NCBI GenBank assembly: GCA_039105265.1
Contig: JAPFFF010000052.1
Location: forward strand, 372,001 to 436,000
Direction of reading: 5' to 3'
Length of the DNA: 64,000 bases
From: Tritrichomonas musculus
Taxonomy: Eukaryota; Parabasalia; Tritrichomonadida; Tritrichomonadidae
Part shown: one piece after another, positions 39,820 to 49,929 of the stretch
Position numbering within the stretch: position 1 is the stretch's first letter
Layout: every line of letters begins with the position of its first letter
Translations under genes and position numbers: made by a program
The notes under the pieces: model-generated
Databases searched by the model: none
Told to the model about the DNA's origin: nothing
What the model saw: only the letters and a program-made list of their open reading frames with translations

Positions 39820-40542
39820 ATGACTCTAAGAGCAGCAAGAATACTAAGCAGTGAAACAGACAATACGATAAAGCAAGAGCAAAACACTAATGTTAACATA
39901 AAGATAACGCCACGGCAGCAAAGCTTTCGACCGGGGAGCAAGGCTCCCAATCCAATCGTAGATTGGCCGCAGGGAGAACAGCAACCAGCACAGCCAAACG
40001 TAAATTTTACTCAAGCCAGCCAGCCGGGGAGCAAAGCTCCCAGTCCAATCGTAGATTGTCCACAGGATTCGTTACCGGCTGGTCAGGCTTTACATACACA
40101 GACGAGCGGAGCTTCAGCATCTTTGATGATGACTCCGGAGAGTTTACAGTATCCATCAGCAGCAGTAACAAGCAATCTTATCCAAGACAGGGGTATAGCA
40201 GATTTAGGCCTTGAGTTAGATTCATTAGAGAAGAAAAATAGGTTCCTGGAGTTGCTCGTTGAGATGTACTCTGAGAATCCACTAAAGGTAAACTCATATG
40301 TAGTATGTAAGAGTGGTACATTAATGAGCATGATAAAGCTACTAACAGAATGCGATAAAGTAGATTTCGTTCTGGATGACTATGAAGTTGGCTGCGGTTG
40401 CTCTGCTTCTACTGCAAAGCTGATAAAGATAGACAAAATACTTGTCACTAAGGATGGCCGTACAGAAGAGTTGAAGTATTGCTATAACGATATCTATACC
40501 GAATTCATTAAATATGGCTTGAGCCTAAAATTTACTGTTTAG
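39820..40542 (+). CDS. Conserved Pro-rich-linker protein (element A)
   Basis: 240 residues from ATG 39820 (MTLRAARILSSETDNTIKQE). Three parts: a conserved N-terminal tag (ILSSETDNTIKQEQNTNVNI), a Pro/Gln-rich linker with two copies of PGSKAPxPIVD, and a conserved C-terminal domain (SLEKKNRFLELLVEMY; NPLKVNSYVVCKSG; LTECDKVDFVLDD; CGCSAS; KILVTKDGRTEELKY). Element B has the same N-tag and C-domain at 58520-59185 with a different linker. Not recognised; the CxC and charged helices suggest a structural or core protein. Starts only 38 bases from the divergent MAFGSW gene. Confidence 0.7.
   Translation: MTLRAARILSSETDNTIKQEQNTNVNIKITPRQQSFRPGSKAPNPIVDWPQGEQQPAQPNVNFTQASQPGSKAPSPIVDCPQDSLPAGQALHTQTSGASASLMMTPESLQYPSAAVTSNLIQDRGIADLGLELDSLEKKNRFLELLVEMYSENPLKVNSYVVCKSGTLMSMIKLLTECDKVDFVLDDYEVGCGCSASTAKLIKIDKILVTKDGRTEELKYCYNDIYTEFIKYGLSLKFTV
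39931..40066. repeat. Two 43-bp in-frame palindromic repeats in the linker
   Basis: Copies at 39931-39973 and 40024-40066, 93 bases apart (31 codons). Each holds two small hairpins with three-base loops: GGGAGC-AAG/AAA-GCTCCC and CCAATC-GTA-GATTG(G/T). They code the PGSKAPxPIVD units. The matching region of element B lacks them, so they were added within lineage A. Confidence 0.88.
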
Positions 40543-40634
40543 GCTCAAGACTGCAAAGCCGGCATTTCACTGAAGCTGTGTTCTCCCTGAGGTCGAAAAA
40601 CTTCGTTATTGCTAATTTTTTTATTGCCAGAAAA

Positions 40635-40805
40635 ATGTCTGGCAAGGTAAAGCAATACTACCACACTAATATACAACACAACATAGACATCCTAGCAGAA
40701 GAAATAGAGAGAGACGTTAACGACATAGAGAATCGTTTATTGAGCATCAAAAACAAAATTAAGGCTGTAATGGAATTGATTCAGGCCTTGAATAGCGCTA
40801 AATAA
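40635..40805 (+). CDS. 56-residue coiled-coil protein (element A)
   Basis: MSGKVKQYYHTNIQHNIDIL then a heptad-rich helix (EEIERDVNDIENRLLSIKNK). The ATG at 40635 is chosen; the open frame upstream has no ATG. No counterpart was seen in element B. It overlaps the last 25 bases of the fibre-like gene on the other strand. Function unknown; a short oligomerising protein. Confidence 0.55.
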   Translation: MSGKVKQYYHTNIQHNIDILAEEIERDVNDIENRLLSIKNKIKAVMELIQALNSAK

Positions 40806-43800
40806 TGTTCGTTTATTTTTCCGCTTACTTTCCCTACTATGCTCTGTTGTATCTTCAATGTGAGTGCATAATCTTCATCCAGGATTCTTCCATCATAGAG
40901 TATTACATCGCCAATCTGGTACACGTTTGCATCATCAACGTAGAATAAATAGTCACCATGGGTCGCAAAGGTTATACATCCGTTTTCTTCATCGACGCTA
41001 GTAATGACACCAACGAATTCCTTCCAGGTTCCATCAACAATAACTGAACAGATACAATCAGTGCTATCAGTAACGGCGCTGCTAATGAATCATTTAGCTT
41101 CTGTATCGTACTTATATACATGTCCTGATAGATATACAGGTTTACCAATCTTGTAATCTGATATTTCTTCACCAGCTTCTATAGGGCAGTAATGAGTGAT
41201 GGTAGTGTTGGATGTACCATACATTACACTCTTATATTTCGCTAAATATTCTCGGGACATGATGCGCCTTGAATACATTTGTCTTGCATCTAATAATTCC
41301 TGAGTAGTTGTCCAAGAATATTCAAATATTGGGAAATTATATGTAAGTGGTCTTCCTGATGTTATATCAACAGTGTCTTCAATATAGAATGGGAATTTGA
41401 AATTGTCGAAATACACAGTTCTTTGATGTAATACTAGTACTATGTTATGGGGGTTTCCTGCCGTATCATAGAATAATATTCTTATTTCATAACATAGTGC
41501 ATAATCGCCTATTATGTATTCCAGTTTAATCACGTTATCTACAATTGTTAGATAACGAATTGATATATCCGTGGCCCCCTCCGTAATTGGACTGCAATCA
41601 ATGGCACATCTTTTTATTAGCTGTTCTTCAGTTATAACGTTTGACATTAACGCTATTTGGTCTTCTTCACCAAATTCAGCTAGAGTAACTCGTACTGGAT
41701 ATGTTCCATCGTAATTATAAAGTACACCTGTTGTTTCTTCCCAACAAAACGTACCCATATTTGTTCCCATAACATGAGTAATCGTATCATGAATATTTTC
41801 TGTTCTTTCCGTCTTGAATATAATATCAAATGGATAATCTACATTTGAGCCAGTCATACCAACTAAGTGAGCTCCTTCTTGGAATGGTATGAATGAAGTA
41901 TAATAGTACTCATCATTTAGACCTTCTGGTTCGTAAGGGCCGTTTGTTATTGGTAGAATAATTTTATTCCCAACTTTCAAATCATTTTTGCTTCGATATT
42001 TTTCATCTGATTCTGTTTTTAATGCATACTTCCCATTAGCCACATCCTTGGTCTCATACTTATCTAATTCATATGCGAGCTCATCTTCATCGACGAACTT
42101 CTCATCAGCCTGACCACTGGTATAATATGGTGTCAAGTCAACTGGTTCTGGGATATCACTCTTCAATGCTAATTCATCTTCTGTTTCTATTGTTGCTGAT
42201 GTTAATGATATTGTAAAATTATAATAATGTCTATCACTACCATAATGACCATATATAGCACTTGAATGCTCTTCCCAAACAAAATAACAATTCAATTCAT
42301 CATGATATAACATTTGAAATTTATAATTAGGTTCATATTTATCAATGATTTGATCAGGTTCAAATATAAAATCAAACTTATTATTGGTAGAAACTATAGT
42401 ATTACCATTATGAACATCATATGTACCTATTAAATGAGCTCCTGCATGAAACGGCACATGAGCAGTATCATAATCATATAAATCCTTATCAAACGCAAAA
42501 CGTTTTACTGTTATAGGTAGATCTTTTGTGATAATACTATTAGTGCCAAAATCATTATATTGTCTATAAGACTGTAAGTCCTGAGTCTTCGCGTATGGTT
42601 CCAACGCAGTACTCAGAGCAGATTCATTAACCAAATCAGTTGGCACCTCAGGGATATCTGTCTTCAATGCATACAATGACATATCAGGTAATGAAGTCTT
42701 TAACGCATAAGCATCTAAAGATGCCTGTAAGCTTTGCTTGTAATCCTGTAGTGTAGTCGTTAATGATTCGTCTGTAACTATATTCTCTGGAATCTCACCT
42801 TTCAGTTTGCTCTGGTGTTTGTTAATGAGCTCCATTGTTGCCTTTGCTGTCAGTACTTGTTTATCTGTAAGTTCTTCACCCATACCCAGTACAGGTCTCT
42901 TTCCGTATTCTCTAATGAGCTTTACTGTTGCTGCTTGTTTGGGGCTACAAATGAGCAGGTAAGGATATTCGTATTCGACCTTAATTGTTCCCTGATAGCT
43001 CTCTTCTGAGCTGCATGTTAGTTCTCTATCATTACCCATAACATATTCACATTCAGAGCCTTCAACGCTAATCTGTATCTTCCATCCTTCAGCTATACCG
43101 TTACAGAAGTATTTATGTGCATATTGTTCACCTGGAATGATTTCTTCTGTGTTTACCAGTTGCAGTTCTTCTGTACGATTCACATCTGTTGCCGATAAGA
43201 ATTCCGTATGAGGGATTATTTCTTCCAGTTCGAGCTCCACACCTTTTGCTTCGTTAGCAGCCATAGAGATACCTTTAATAGACCTTATTGCTCCATTAGC
43301 TATCGTCATTGGTAGCCCTACAGGATTCGCAAAGTTCATTATGAAGTTGCCGATACTGATAACATCTCTGACTATATCGAACCAGGTAGTTTTAGGCTTG
43401 AAGTTATCTATTTCATCCTGTAGCTTCTTGCATGCATCCTGTAAGCTGCTGATATGGTTCACTGCTATATCTACTGTATTGCCTAATGAATTCAGCACAA
43501 ATATGTGGCTTTCTATGTTCTCTCCTATGACTATTCCTGTTGTCTGTATGTTGTAGTTGGTGTACAATGTTGTGCAAGATTCAGGCCTTGGTGATACCGT
43601 ATAGTAACCACTGCCAGCCAGAAACTCAAATGTGTTCGTTCCTTCTTCGTAGTCTACATCAGATATAGTAAATATCAGGTCGTTATTGGATGGCATGAAT
43701 ATAACAAGACCGTCCATTGGTTGTCCGTCAGGGTCTGTATGCTCTATAGTGGAGCTGTAATGATACTCTAAATGCTCAAAGTAGTTATCTGACTGGAGCT

Positions 43801-44938
43801 TGTAGTTGTTCAATCCTGATGATTTATACTCGAAGTCAACTTTTACGTCATATTCCTTATCGAGATACTTTAGTGTTGCCATATATGAGCAGTCAGCGAA
43901 ATCTTTTACTGGATACAAATAAGCTCTCCATGCATCATCATCTTCTTTGTATGTCTTTATTGTGCAATTATCTTTTGCTATGAGCATTCCCTTATCAGCC
44001 AGTAGTTGCAGTGCATTTCCGGTGCCTGTATAGTCAATCAGTAAATGCAATACATTTCTATTCGCTTCGTTCTTCTTGATGGCTATAAACGCTACTTCAT
44101 GTGAGCCTGGATTCTTCCTTGTTGTCTTCAGTGGAATGTTATAGCAGTAATTATTTCCTACCCATTTACCATTCTGTTTAGTCATTTTATAGTCGGTACC
44201 GAATGCTTGGTCGTGAAACTCAAATGTTTGCCCTTCAATCAATGCATCAAACTCTTCAGAGCCTGGTTTATATCCCCAGTCAGCATAATATTCACCAGTG
44301 CCCGTTTCTCCGAATGATTTCATCTCATAGAAGTCTGGAAGGGGTGAACGATAGAGCTTAAAGCAATTCTCTGCCTCTACCTGGTTGCACTTCAGGTTTG
44401 CTACTGTTGAGAGCGTTTTCTGTTTGCAGATGAAGTTTATTCTGAGTGAACCAGAAGTGAATAGCTGTAGTGGGCTATTATTAATGCTCATTATTATTTT
44501 TGCTGCCGAGTCTTCTCTGTATGTTATAGTGTCGGCTATTACTGGGTTGCTGAATGTGCCTTTGTTGCAACTTATTATAGCAGTCTCTCTACTGATGTAT
44601 GATGGAAGAATCACCTCGAATAAATCTCCTGTGTAGCCTGTAAAGTCACCTTTAATCTCTAGTTCATAATAATCACCTGATTGCGTCTGTGATAGACTAT
44701 TTTTGTCTATAATGAATTCATCAAGGCCATCTTCGTATTGCAGTGATGTTTCTCCATCTGGCTTTACTGGATTCTCTTCTAGTACCTTTATTCTTCCTTC
44801 ATGGTCATTTATTGCATCTAGAATGTTTGTTCCCTTTACGGTCAATTCTCCGTTTATTGTTAAGCTGTCGAATTGGCCTGAACCTTTCATTACAAAGGCT
44901 CCATTTCTGGCATTAGATTTGGTTATTATCGCAGTCAT
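40781..44938 (-). CDS. Fibre-like virion protein (element A), looks broken (about one break)
   Basis: About 1380 residues from ATG 44938 (MTAIITKSNARNGAFVMKGS). The N-terminal GQFDSLTINGELTVKGTNIL is a triple-beta type repeat as in phage and adenovirus fibres. It is followed by coiled DAINDHEGRIKVLEE, beta-rich domains (PDFYEMKSFGETGTGEYYAD; TNTFEFLAGSGYYTVSPRPE), a membrane- or coiled-type segment near the middle, and repeated YALKTD/ESDEKY units. The C-terminus (HYCPIEAG...GKPVYLSGHVYK) is shared with element B. Best guess: a trimeric attachment fibre. Homologue at 54603-58513. Confidence 0.75.
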
Positions 44939-44969
44939 TGCAGTTTATGCTTTTAGGCAAAAATAAATA

Positions 44970-45303
44970 TTAAAACTCTAATTTCAGGAATAAAGTAAAA
45001 TTATCGGGCGTTATCTCATTCCCGTTCGGGTCAGTAAACCACACTCTGAAGTTCCTTTTAGTGCCTATATATTCATTTTTTCTGTTATCATCTGGTGGTA
45101 AAAGATTAGCGTACCACACTAAACTATCGCAGTAATTGTCTCTCTGAATGAAACTGCAATGAACTTCTGTTTCGCCATCCAGGTATCCTTCTCATGTAGC
45201 TCTACAGTACTGAAATGAGATGTATCTCTGGTTAAGTGAATTGCAGAACTCTGGTGGTAGTTCGTTATTGTTTGCTTTAGTGATAAAGTATGTTTTAACC
45301 ATT
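44970..45303 (-). CDS. 110-residue-type conserved protein (element A), looks broken
   Basis: Starts MVKTYFITKANNNELPPEF and is clearly the counterpart of the whole protein at 54230-54562 (shared ISFQYC, QRDxYCDSLVWY, DDNRKxEYIGTKR, FLKLEx). About one break. In A it is on the same strand as the fibre and capsid genes, while in B it faces the opposite way. Confidence 0.75.
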
Positions 45304-45331
45304 TGTGCAATAAAAAAAATTGTTTACGGCG

Positions 45332-45724
45332 TTACTGCACAATCTGTTTTGCTACATCTGTGTCATTCTCAGGCTCTTTACTGACCTTTGCTGGGTAGTA
45401 CTGTATTCCATTATACATCTTCTGTGTGAACTCTATTGTCATCGTGTAAAGATTATCCTCATTGGTTGGTGGTAATGTTTTCGTTTTGCTCTCAGTGAAT
45501 GATATAATTAATCCACCTAAATCGTTCATTATTGTTTCGTGTGTAATGTATTTCTTATCGCCGAAACCTTGTAGGATTATGTATACAGGCTTGATACATG
45601 CATTGCCGAACCTGTTAGTGAATGTATCTTTTGCCTGGAAGTACAATGTTGCTTCATTTACGTTGAGCCTTTTTGTCTTCTTGATGTACTCAACGAATTT
45701 CGTTACTGACATGAATTGCGGCAT
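45332..45724 (-). CDS. Conserved small structural protein (element A)
   Basis: 130 residues (MPQFMSVTKFVEYIKKTKRL). Directly downstream of the capsid gene. Shared with element B (53730-54203): LTKFVDELK/VTKFVEYIK, YFEGNDTYRNKFG/YFQAKDTFTNRFG, VxIxxxG...THxTxL/MxxxxG, and YxGxxYYPAxxS near the end. Mostly beta with a few helices. A candidate minor capsid or penton-type protein by position; not recognised by motif. Confidence 0.65.
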   Translation of the reverse strand: MPQFMSVTKFVEYIKKTKRLNVNEATLYFQAKDTFTNRFGNACIKPVYIILQGFGDKKYITHETIMNDLGGLIISFTESKTKTLPPTNEDNLYTMTIEFTQKMYNGIQYYPAKVSKEPENDTDVAKQIVQ

Positions 45725-45793
45725 CTCCCTTTTTCCCAGTAAAAAAAATTAAATTCGTTTAAATGAAATCAATCGTTTTCACTCGTTTCACTC

Positions 45794-47686
45794 TTACTCA
45801 TACCCAGATGGAACACCTGCTGGATAATAATCGACACCATTTACAGACCAGGTAAAGTAAGTATCAGAGCAAATCCATGCTTCTGGGCTTGGTGGGTGGA
45901 TTTGTGGCAATTCAGGTACTGGAATGAAATATGTATCATCCATACCGCGATATAATGGTTGGCCTCTGAAGGTTACTGTAATGGAATTACTGCCTGTGTC
46001 AATGCCATCAAAGACGTAGCCTGCATTGCTTCGTTCGAGCTGGAAGTTAATACCAAATGATGTTCCGTCACTTCTGCAGTTAGTGTATCTCTTACCGGTA
46101 ACAGGGTCGTTTAGCGGTTGAGTAAAGCTGTCTTCGAACTCTTGTGTTGCCTCTAATGCTCCATCTAATTCGTTAGCGATTAATTGATGTTGGTAGAAGC
46201 GAGCTCCACAGGTGCTCTGGAATTCTGTATCCGGATAGGTTCTCTTATTAACCACCAATTGCACATTCTGGTACATTATATTCTCGAAGCATGTTATATC
46301 TGCAGGGCTCTTAGGGAACATCATTGTTATATTCGTAGCGTTGCGTAATGGAATGCTCTTACTGATTTCTAATCCGTTTACCTTTGCTGCGCCCTCAAAT
46401 ATTTCTCTTGTGAGTTCCTGTGATGGTATCAATAATGGTGTTTGCAGTTCTCTGACGAGGCCTTTATATACATCTGGTTTGAGCCCGAATCCAGCAAGAT
46501 TGCTTCTGCCTAATTGTATAGTTCCACCAACAACATCTAACACAACTTTACCGACCTTAAGGTTAATGTTGTCTGCTTTCTTCGATGAAACAAGTAGTGC
46601 GCCCTTTAATTCACTCTTGATTATTTTTACTGTATCGCCTGCATCTAATGGTTTATCAGGATTACCTGCAGCAATGAGCTCTGCAAATACTCCTTTATTA
46701 CTGTCTTCCTTTGTTACACCATATTTATCGTATTCATCATCGGTATAACCGAAATCTATTATTGGGTGCTCTAGTACGTCGTCATCGTATACATTTGCGC
46801 CTTTGTAACGTTGGTATTCGATATGCAGTTTTTGTGTTGGTGCTGGCGAGCCTGAATAGTGCGTAACGATTGTAGATGGAAGGCCAACCTGAGTGAACTT
46901 CCTTGTTATTGGTATTACTGCTGGCATTTGTTCATCTATTTCTTTATCCTCTAGGAACTGTAATGTTTCCTTGACGATATTTGGGTTAACTTGTGCCCAT
47001 ACCATTGCTCTTAATGATGTCTTTACTTCTTCCTCTATTTCACCGCAAATGGCATTAGGGTACAATTGCCATGCCTGTAATGCAAGCTGGTCGATAAATG
47101 GAATGGTCAACTCTATAGTAAGCTTATGTATTTGCCCGTCAGCAATATCTTTGAGGTCTACGTAACAGCCACAGACTGATGGGCTATATTGTGATACATT
47201 TTCCCAGGTGCTGTGAGAGAACTTGGATGTTGCTTTAGCGTCTCTTGGTTTAATGCTGTTATAGGCAAAAGATTCGCGCTGTAATTCATCTTGCCTGTAT
47301 GAATCTAATAGTTTGCCGTTAATCCAGAATCTACAGTCTTCATAGAACTCTACCGCGTTCTTGAATCCAACAAATAATTTCATTATGCCGTTAGTGTCTG
47401 CAGAAACGTCAATCTTTTCTGATAACTTAATACTAAAGTCCAGAAGGATGGTGCTGAATGATTTCTCTATTTGTGTTATTGTATGACCTGTATGGGTCAA
47501 TTTTATTCTCGTTTTTGTTCCTACTGGCATTGGTGCATCCTTATTGGTAAACTCTTCCATCACAAACGAAAATGAATTATCCCCACCGTTGCGTTGTATC
47601 AGATTACGCATCTTATTCTGGAAGAAAGAAAGAACGTCTCCTTCATTGTTACCTGTGTTCTTAGCTTGAGCGTTTTGGTATGTCAT
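45794..47686 (-). CDS. Major capsid protein (double jelly-roll type), element A
   Basis: 630 residues (MTYQNAQAKNTGNNEGDVLS). Long, beta-rich and without catalytic motifs. Highly conserved with the 51643-53586 protein: TRIKLTHxGHTITQIEKSFS, GFKNAVEFYEDCRFWINGKL, RDAKATSKFSHSTWENVSQ, CGEIEEEVKTSLRAMVWAQ, TEFQSTCGARFYQHQLIANE, and a C-terminal GYE. Length and position fit the Polinton double jelly-roll capsid. The name rests on gene content and length rather than on a motif. It looks whole. Divergent from MAFGSW protein 2, with 86 bases between starts. Confidence 0.85.
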   Translation of the reverse strand: MTYQNAQAKNTGNNEGDVLSFFQNKMRNLIQRNGGDNSFSFVMEEFTNKDAPMPVGTKTRIKLTHTGHTITQIEKSFSTILLDFSIKLSEKIDVSADTNGIMKLFVGFKNAVEFYEDCRFWINGKLLDSYRQDELQRESFAYNSIKPRDAKATSKFSHSTWENVSQYSPSVCGCYVDLKDIADGQIHKLTIELTIPFIDQLALQAWQLYPNAICGEIEEEVKTSLRAMVWAQVNPNIVKETLQFLEDKEIDEQMPAVIPITRKFTQVGLPSTIVTHYSGSPAPTQKLHIEYQRYKGANVYDDDVLEHPIIDFGYTDDEYDKYGVTKEDSNKGVFAELIAAGNPDKPLDAGDTVKIIKSELKGALLVSSKKADNINLKVGKVVLDVVGGTIQLGRSNLAGFGLKPDVYKGLVRELQTPLLIPSQELTREIFEGAAKVNGLEISKSIPLRNATNITMMFPKSPADITCFENIMYQNVQLVVNKRTYPDTEFQSTCGARFYQHQLIANELDGALEATQEFEDSFTQPLNDPVTGKRYTNCRSDGTSFGINFQLERSNAGYVFDGIDTGSNSITVTFRGQPLYRGMDDTYFIPVPELPQIHPPSPEAWICSDTYFTWSVNGVDYYPAGVPSGYE

Positions 47687-47772
47687 GTACTCTTTTGGTT
47701 ATCAATAAAAAAACAAAATTATCGGATAATAAAAGCGCAATATAGATTTTTCTCTCTCATGAAAACACACAG

Positions 47773-48066
47773 ATGGCGTTTGGAAGTTGGTTCAAGAATA
47801 TCGTTAAAGGGGCAAAGAATATCATCGGAAAGGCCTTACCAGTACTGAAGAAAGGTGCAGAATTGGTCAATAAAGTAGCGCCCATAGCTAAAGACATAAT
47901 TGGAGGCCCAGTTGGAGATATAATCGGAAAAGTTGGCGATATTGCCGGTAAAGTCAACAATAAATTAAGCGGTAGTAACGGCAGTAAAAATATGATTGGC
48001 GGAAATGCAGGTAAGAGAAAAGTGCTACTGAATACAGAACAATACCCATTCCTTAATGACTACTAA
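47773..48066 (+). CDS. MAFGSW protein type 2, protein VI-like (element A)
   Basis: 97 residues (MAFGSWFKNIVKGAKNIIGK). After the amphipathic helix there are further helices rich in Gly, Ala, Val and Ile (IAKDIIGGPVGDIIGKVG), then KVNNKLSGSN and a basic tail. The counterpart in B is 51306-51587. It shares only the first helix with type 1, so types 1 and 2 are old paralogues. Composition and position next to the capsid gene fit a membrane-lytic, capsid-lining protein like adenovirus protein VI; inference. Confidence 0.75.
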   Translation: MAFGSWFKNIVKGAKNIIGKALPVLKKGAELVNKVAPIAKDIIGGPVGDIIGKVGDIAGKVNNKLSGSNGSKNMIGGNAGKRKVLLNTEQYPFLNDY

Positions 48067-48416
48067 GATATTTTTGCCTGGGTGTTAGCTGTAGAGTTTG
48101 CATCGCATTTCTTCAGTAGTATATAAAAGTCATGATTTCGGTACAAGTCCCGAAACCCTGACTTTTTAACAAAATCGTCGGGACACTTCTACTACCCACA
48201 TTTATCACGCATAACATAAAATTTAATGGTAAAAATGACCTTCTAAACCAATAATTACTCACAAATTAAATTTATGCATTATAATGTAAGCAAATACATA
48301 AATGCAAACCGAAAATATTTTATTAAAAAAAAAATGTTATTTGCGAATGCATAAATGCAAAATTTACAAATTAGCGAAATTTGCGAATGCATAAATGCAA
48401 GATTTGCAAAAATTGA
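48067..48416. other. Junction of elements A and B
   Basis: G+C-richer DNA to about 48215 belongs to A and contains a weak hairpin (TTCGG..CCGAA near 48140-48160). From 48220 the sequence turns AT-rich. A 20-base direct repeat (TTGCGAATGCATAAATGCAA) lies at 48341-48360 and 48381-48400, with a related copy near 48291-48307. No open frame is supported. The exact border is not visible. Confidence 0.6.
48341..48400. repeat. 20-bp direct repeat at the A/B junction
   Basis: TTGCGAATGCATAAATGCAA occurs twice with a 40-base period, and a truncated, less exact copy lies 50 bases to the left. It contains the palindromic word ATGCAT. It may be part of a terminal repeat of element B. Confidence 0.8.
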
Positions 48417-48662
48417 ATTAATCACAAATTTAATAAACTTAATCAATATATAAGATTAATTAATGAATCATTAAACGAACAAATTAATATATCTACGTCA
48501 TGGCAAGGTTCAGTTTCAAATTTAAAGAATTTCTTAAATGATAATAATTTTGCACTATATGAAGGTTCAAGAATAAATGATAAATCAATTTCAAATTTCG
48601 TTTCTAGATTAAATAATTTTCAAAACAAAAACGATAATTTAAATTTTTTACCAATTAATAAA

Positions 48663-49826
48663 ATGAATAAATCGAAAATTCCACAAATAATAAATAATGT
48701 CTCATTATTAAACCAAATGCGTGAGCAATCATATGCTAACTTGGCGGAAAATAACGTTAATAAGAAAGACTTAACTAAAGCATTAAATGATATGGCATTT
48801 TACCGTGAAAGAATGGCTGCAATTCAACCAACGAAAAAACCAAAGAAAAGTAAATATGGTAATGTTGGTATGGATGACTTAATTAATGTTGTGGCTAAAT
48901 TAAATCAAGATGTTAAACAAATTCGAGACGCTCAAAGTGTTGTAAGTGCGAATGAATGGATTAATCGCCACGGATATAGTGATTTATATGAAGCTACTGG
49001 TAAAGATTTAGATGGTGACGGAAAACCTGAAGTAGTCATTCAAACAAAATCAGATAAAAAACCTGTTATCGTTAATGGATATACAACCGTTCCATCGCAA
49101 TTTCCATATCGTAATGCTTATTATTCAACATTCCCAACAGTTGATCAACGTAAAGAAGCTCATAAACAAGGTTTGAACTTAAGAGGATTTATTAATAATA
49201 CATATAAACCTGAATTTGATGAAACCGGTCGTGTGGTCACTAATTATGCAGGTGAAAATTGGCAAGAATTTGAAACAAAATTAAAAGCTGCAGGTATCGA
49301 CGAAAAGCACTTAATCAAACCAAAGAAGCGTTCAACTTATCAAGCATTTGTAGGTAGGTGTATTTCTCCAATTTATCAAGCTATCAAATATCTCAATGGT
49401 CTAAAATTACCATTCACACTTACACAAATGGCAACTGTTATATGGAATCAATTCGCACTAATTCCTGCTATGGTTTATGTTTATGGTGAAGGTGTCATGA
49501 ATGTAAGTGAAGAACAATGGAAGAATTTACGAGGAAAGAAAGCTGTTAAAGAATCTATTGAATTCATAGTTCATGGTTATTTAGTTGATCCTGTAAAAAT
49601 TGGTGATTTTGTTCCTACTGCGTGTGAAATGTGTAATAAATCAAATCTTCCTGTTAGTCCAGAACATATCCCATTAGTCGCTAAAGCAACAATTGCAATA
49701 ATACTTCGAGGAATAAATGCATTACCACCAAATCCAAGTGAATTTAATAAATGGTTTGATGCTAACGTTCAATCACAAGTACAAGCATTACAAACATCAG
49801 CAATTGTAGAAGAACCTGAAGAATAA
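48663..49826 (+). CDS. Conserved virion-type protein (element B), N-terminal end uncertain
   Basis: 387 residues from the first ATG (MNKSKIPQIINNVSLLNQMR); the frame is already open before it. Helical N-terminus, then WINRHGYSDLYEATGKDLDG with an EF-hand-like DLDGDGKPEVVI loop, VNGYTTVPSQFPYR, FPTVDQRKEA, and an extended C-terminus (FTLTQMATVIWNQFALIP; FVPTACEMCNKSNLP). I have the impression of similar R-H-G-Y...D-x-D-G-D-G...V-N-G-Y-T-T proteins in other large DNA viruses, but cannot name the family. It is upstream of the ATPase on the same strand with 103 bases between. A structural or internal virion protein is the best guess. No counterpart in A. Confidence 0.6.
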   Translation: MNKSKIPQIINNVSLLNQMREQSYANLAENNVNKKDLTKALNDMAFYRERMAAIQPTKKPKKSKYGNVGMDDLINVVAKLNQDVKQIRDAQSVVSANEWINRHGYSDLYEATGKDLDGDGKPEVVIQTKSDKKPVIVNGYTTVPSQFPYRNAYYSTFPTVDQRKEAHKQGLNLRGFINNTYKPEFDETGRVVTNYAGENWQEFETKLKAAGIDEKHLIKPKKRSTYQAFVGRCISPIYQAIKYLNGLKLPFTLTQMATVIWNQFALIPAMVYVYGEGVMNVSEEQWKNLRGKKAVKESIEFIVHGYLVDPVKIGDFVPTACEMCNKSNLPVSPEHIPLVAKATIAIILRGINALPPNPSEFNKWFDANVQSQVQALQTSAIVEEPEE

Positions 49827-49929
49827 ATTTTAAGAAATGTGTTAATATCTAATTTCAGTTAATGATTAATAAACATAAAATATATATTTATCAATAATTA
49901 AAATAAACTTTAACATTAATATATAGAAA

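Larger units (their letters stand above)
33560..48220. mobile_element. Polinton/Maverick-like element A (fossil, partly intact)
   Basis: From left to right: a 98-residue protein (-), integrase (+), family B polymerase (-), MAFGSW protein 1 (-), Pro-rich protein (+), 56-residue coiled coil (+), fibre-like protein (-), 110-residue-type protein (-), 130-residue protein (-), major capsid (-), MAFGSW protein 2 (+). The G+C content is clearly above that of the host and of element B. The left edge is marked by a composition change and a hairpin at 33562-33596. The right edge near 48.2 kb meets element B. No long terminal inverted repeats could be found, and no packaging ATPase is present, so the right end is probably missing. 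Integrase, polymerase and capsid look whole; two genes look broken (about one break each). Probably young. Confidence 0.88.

Noticed and set aside
33560-48220. Long terminal inverted repeats of element A
   Set aside because: The two ends were compared by eye and only a weak, same-direction AATAATTACTCA match (about 33833 and 48252) was seen; not enough to claim ends.
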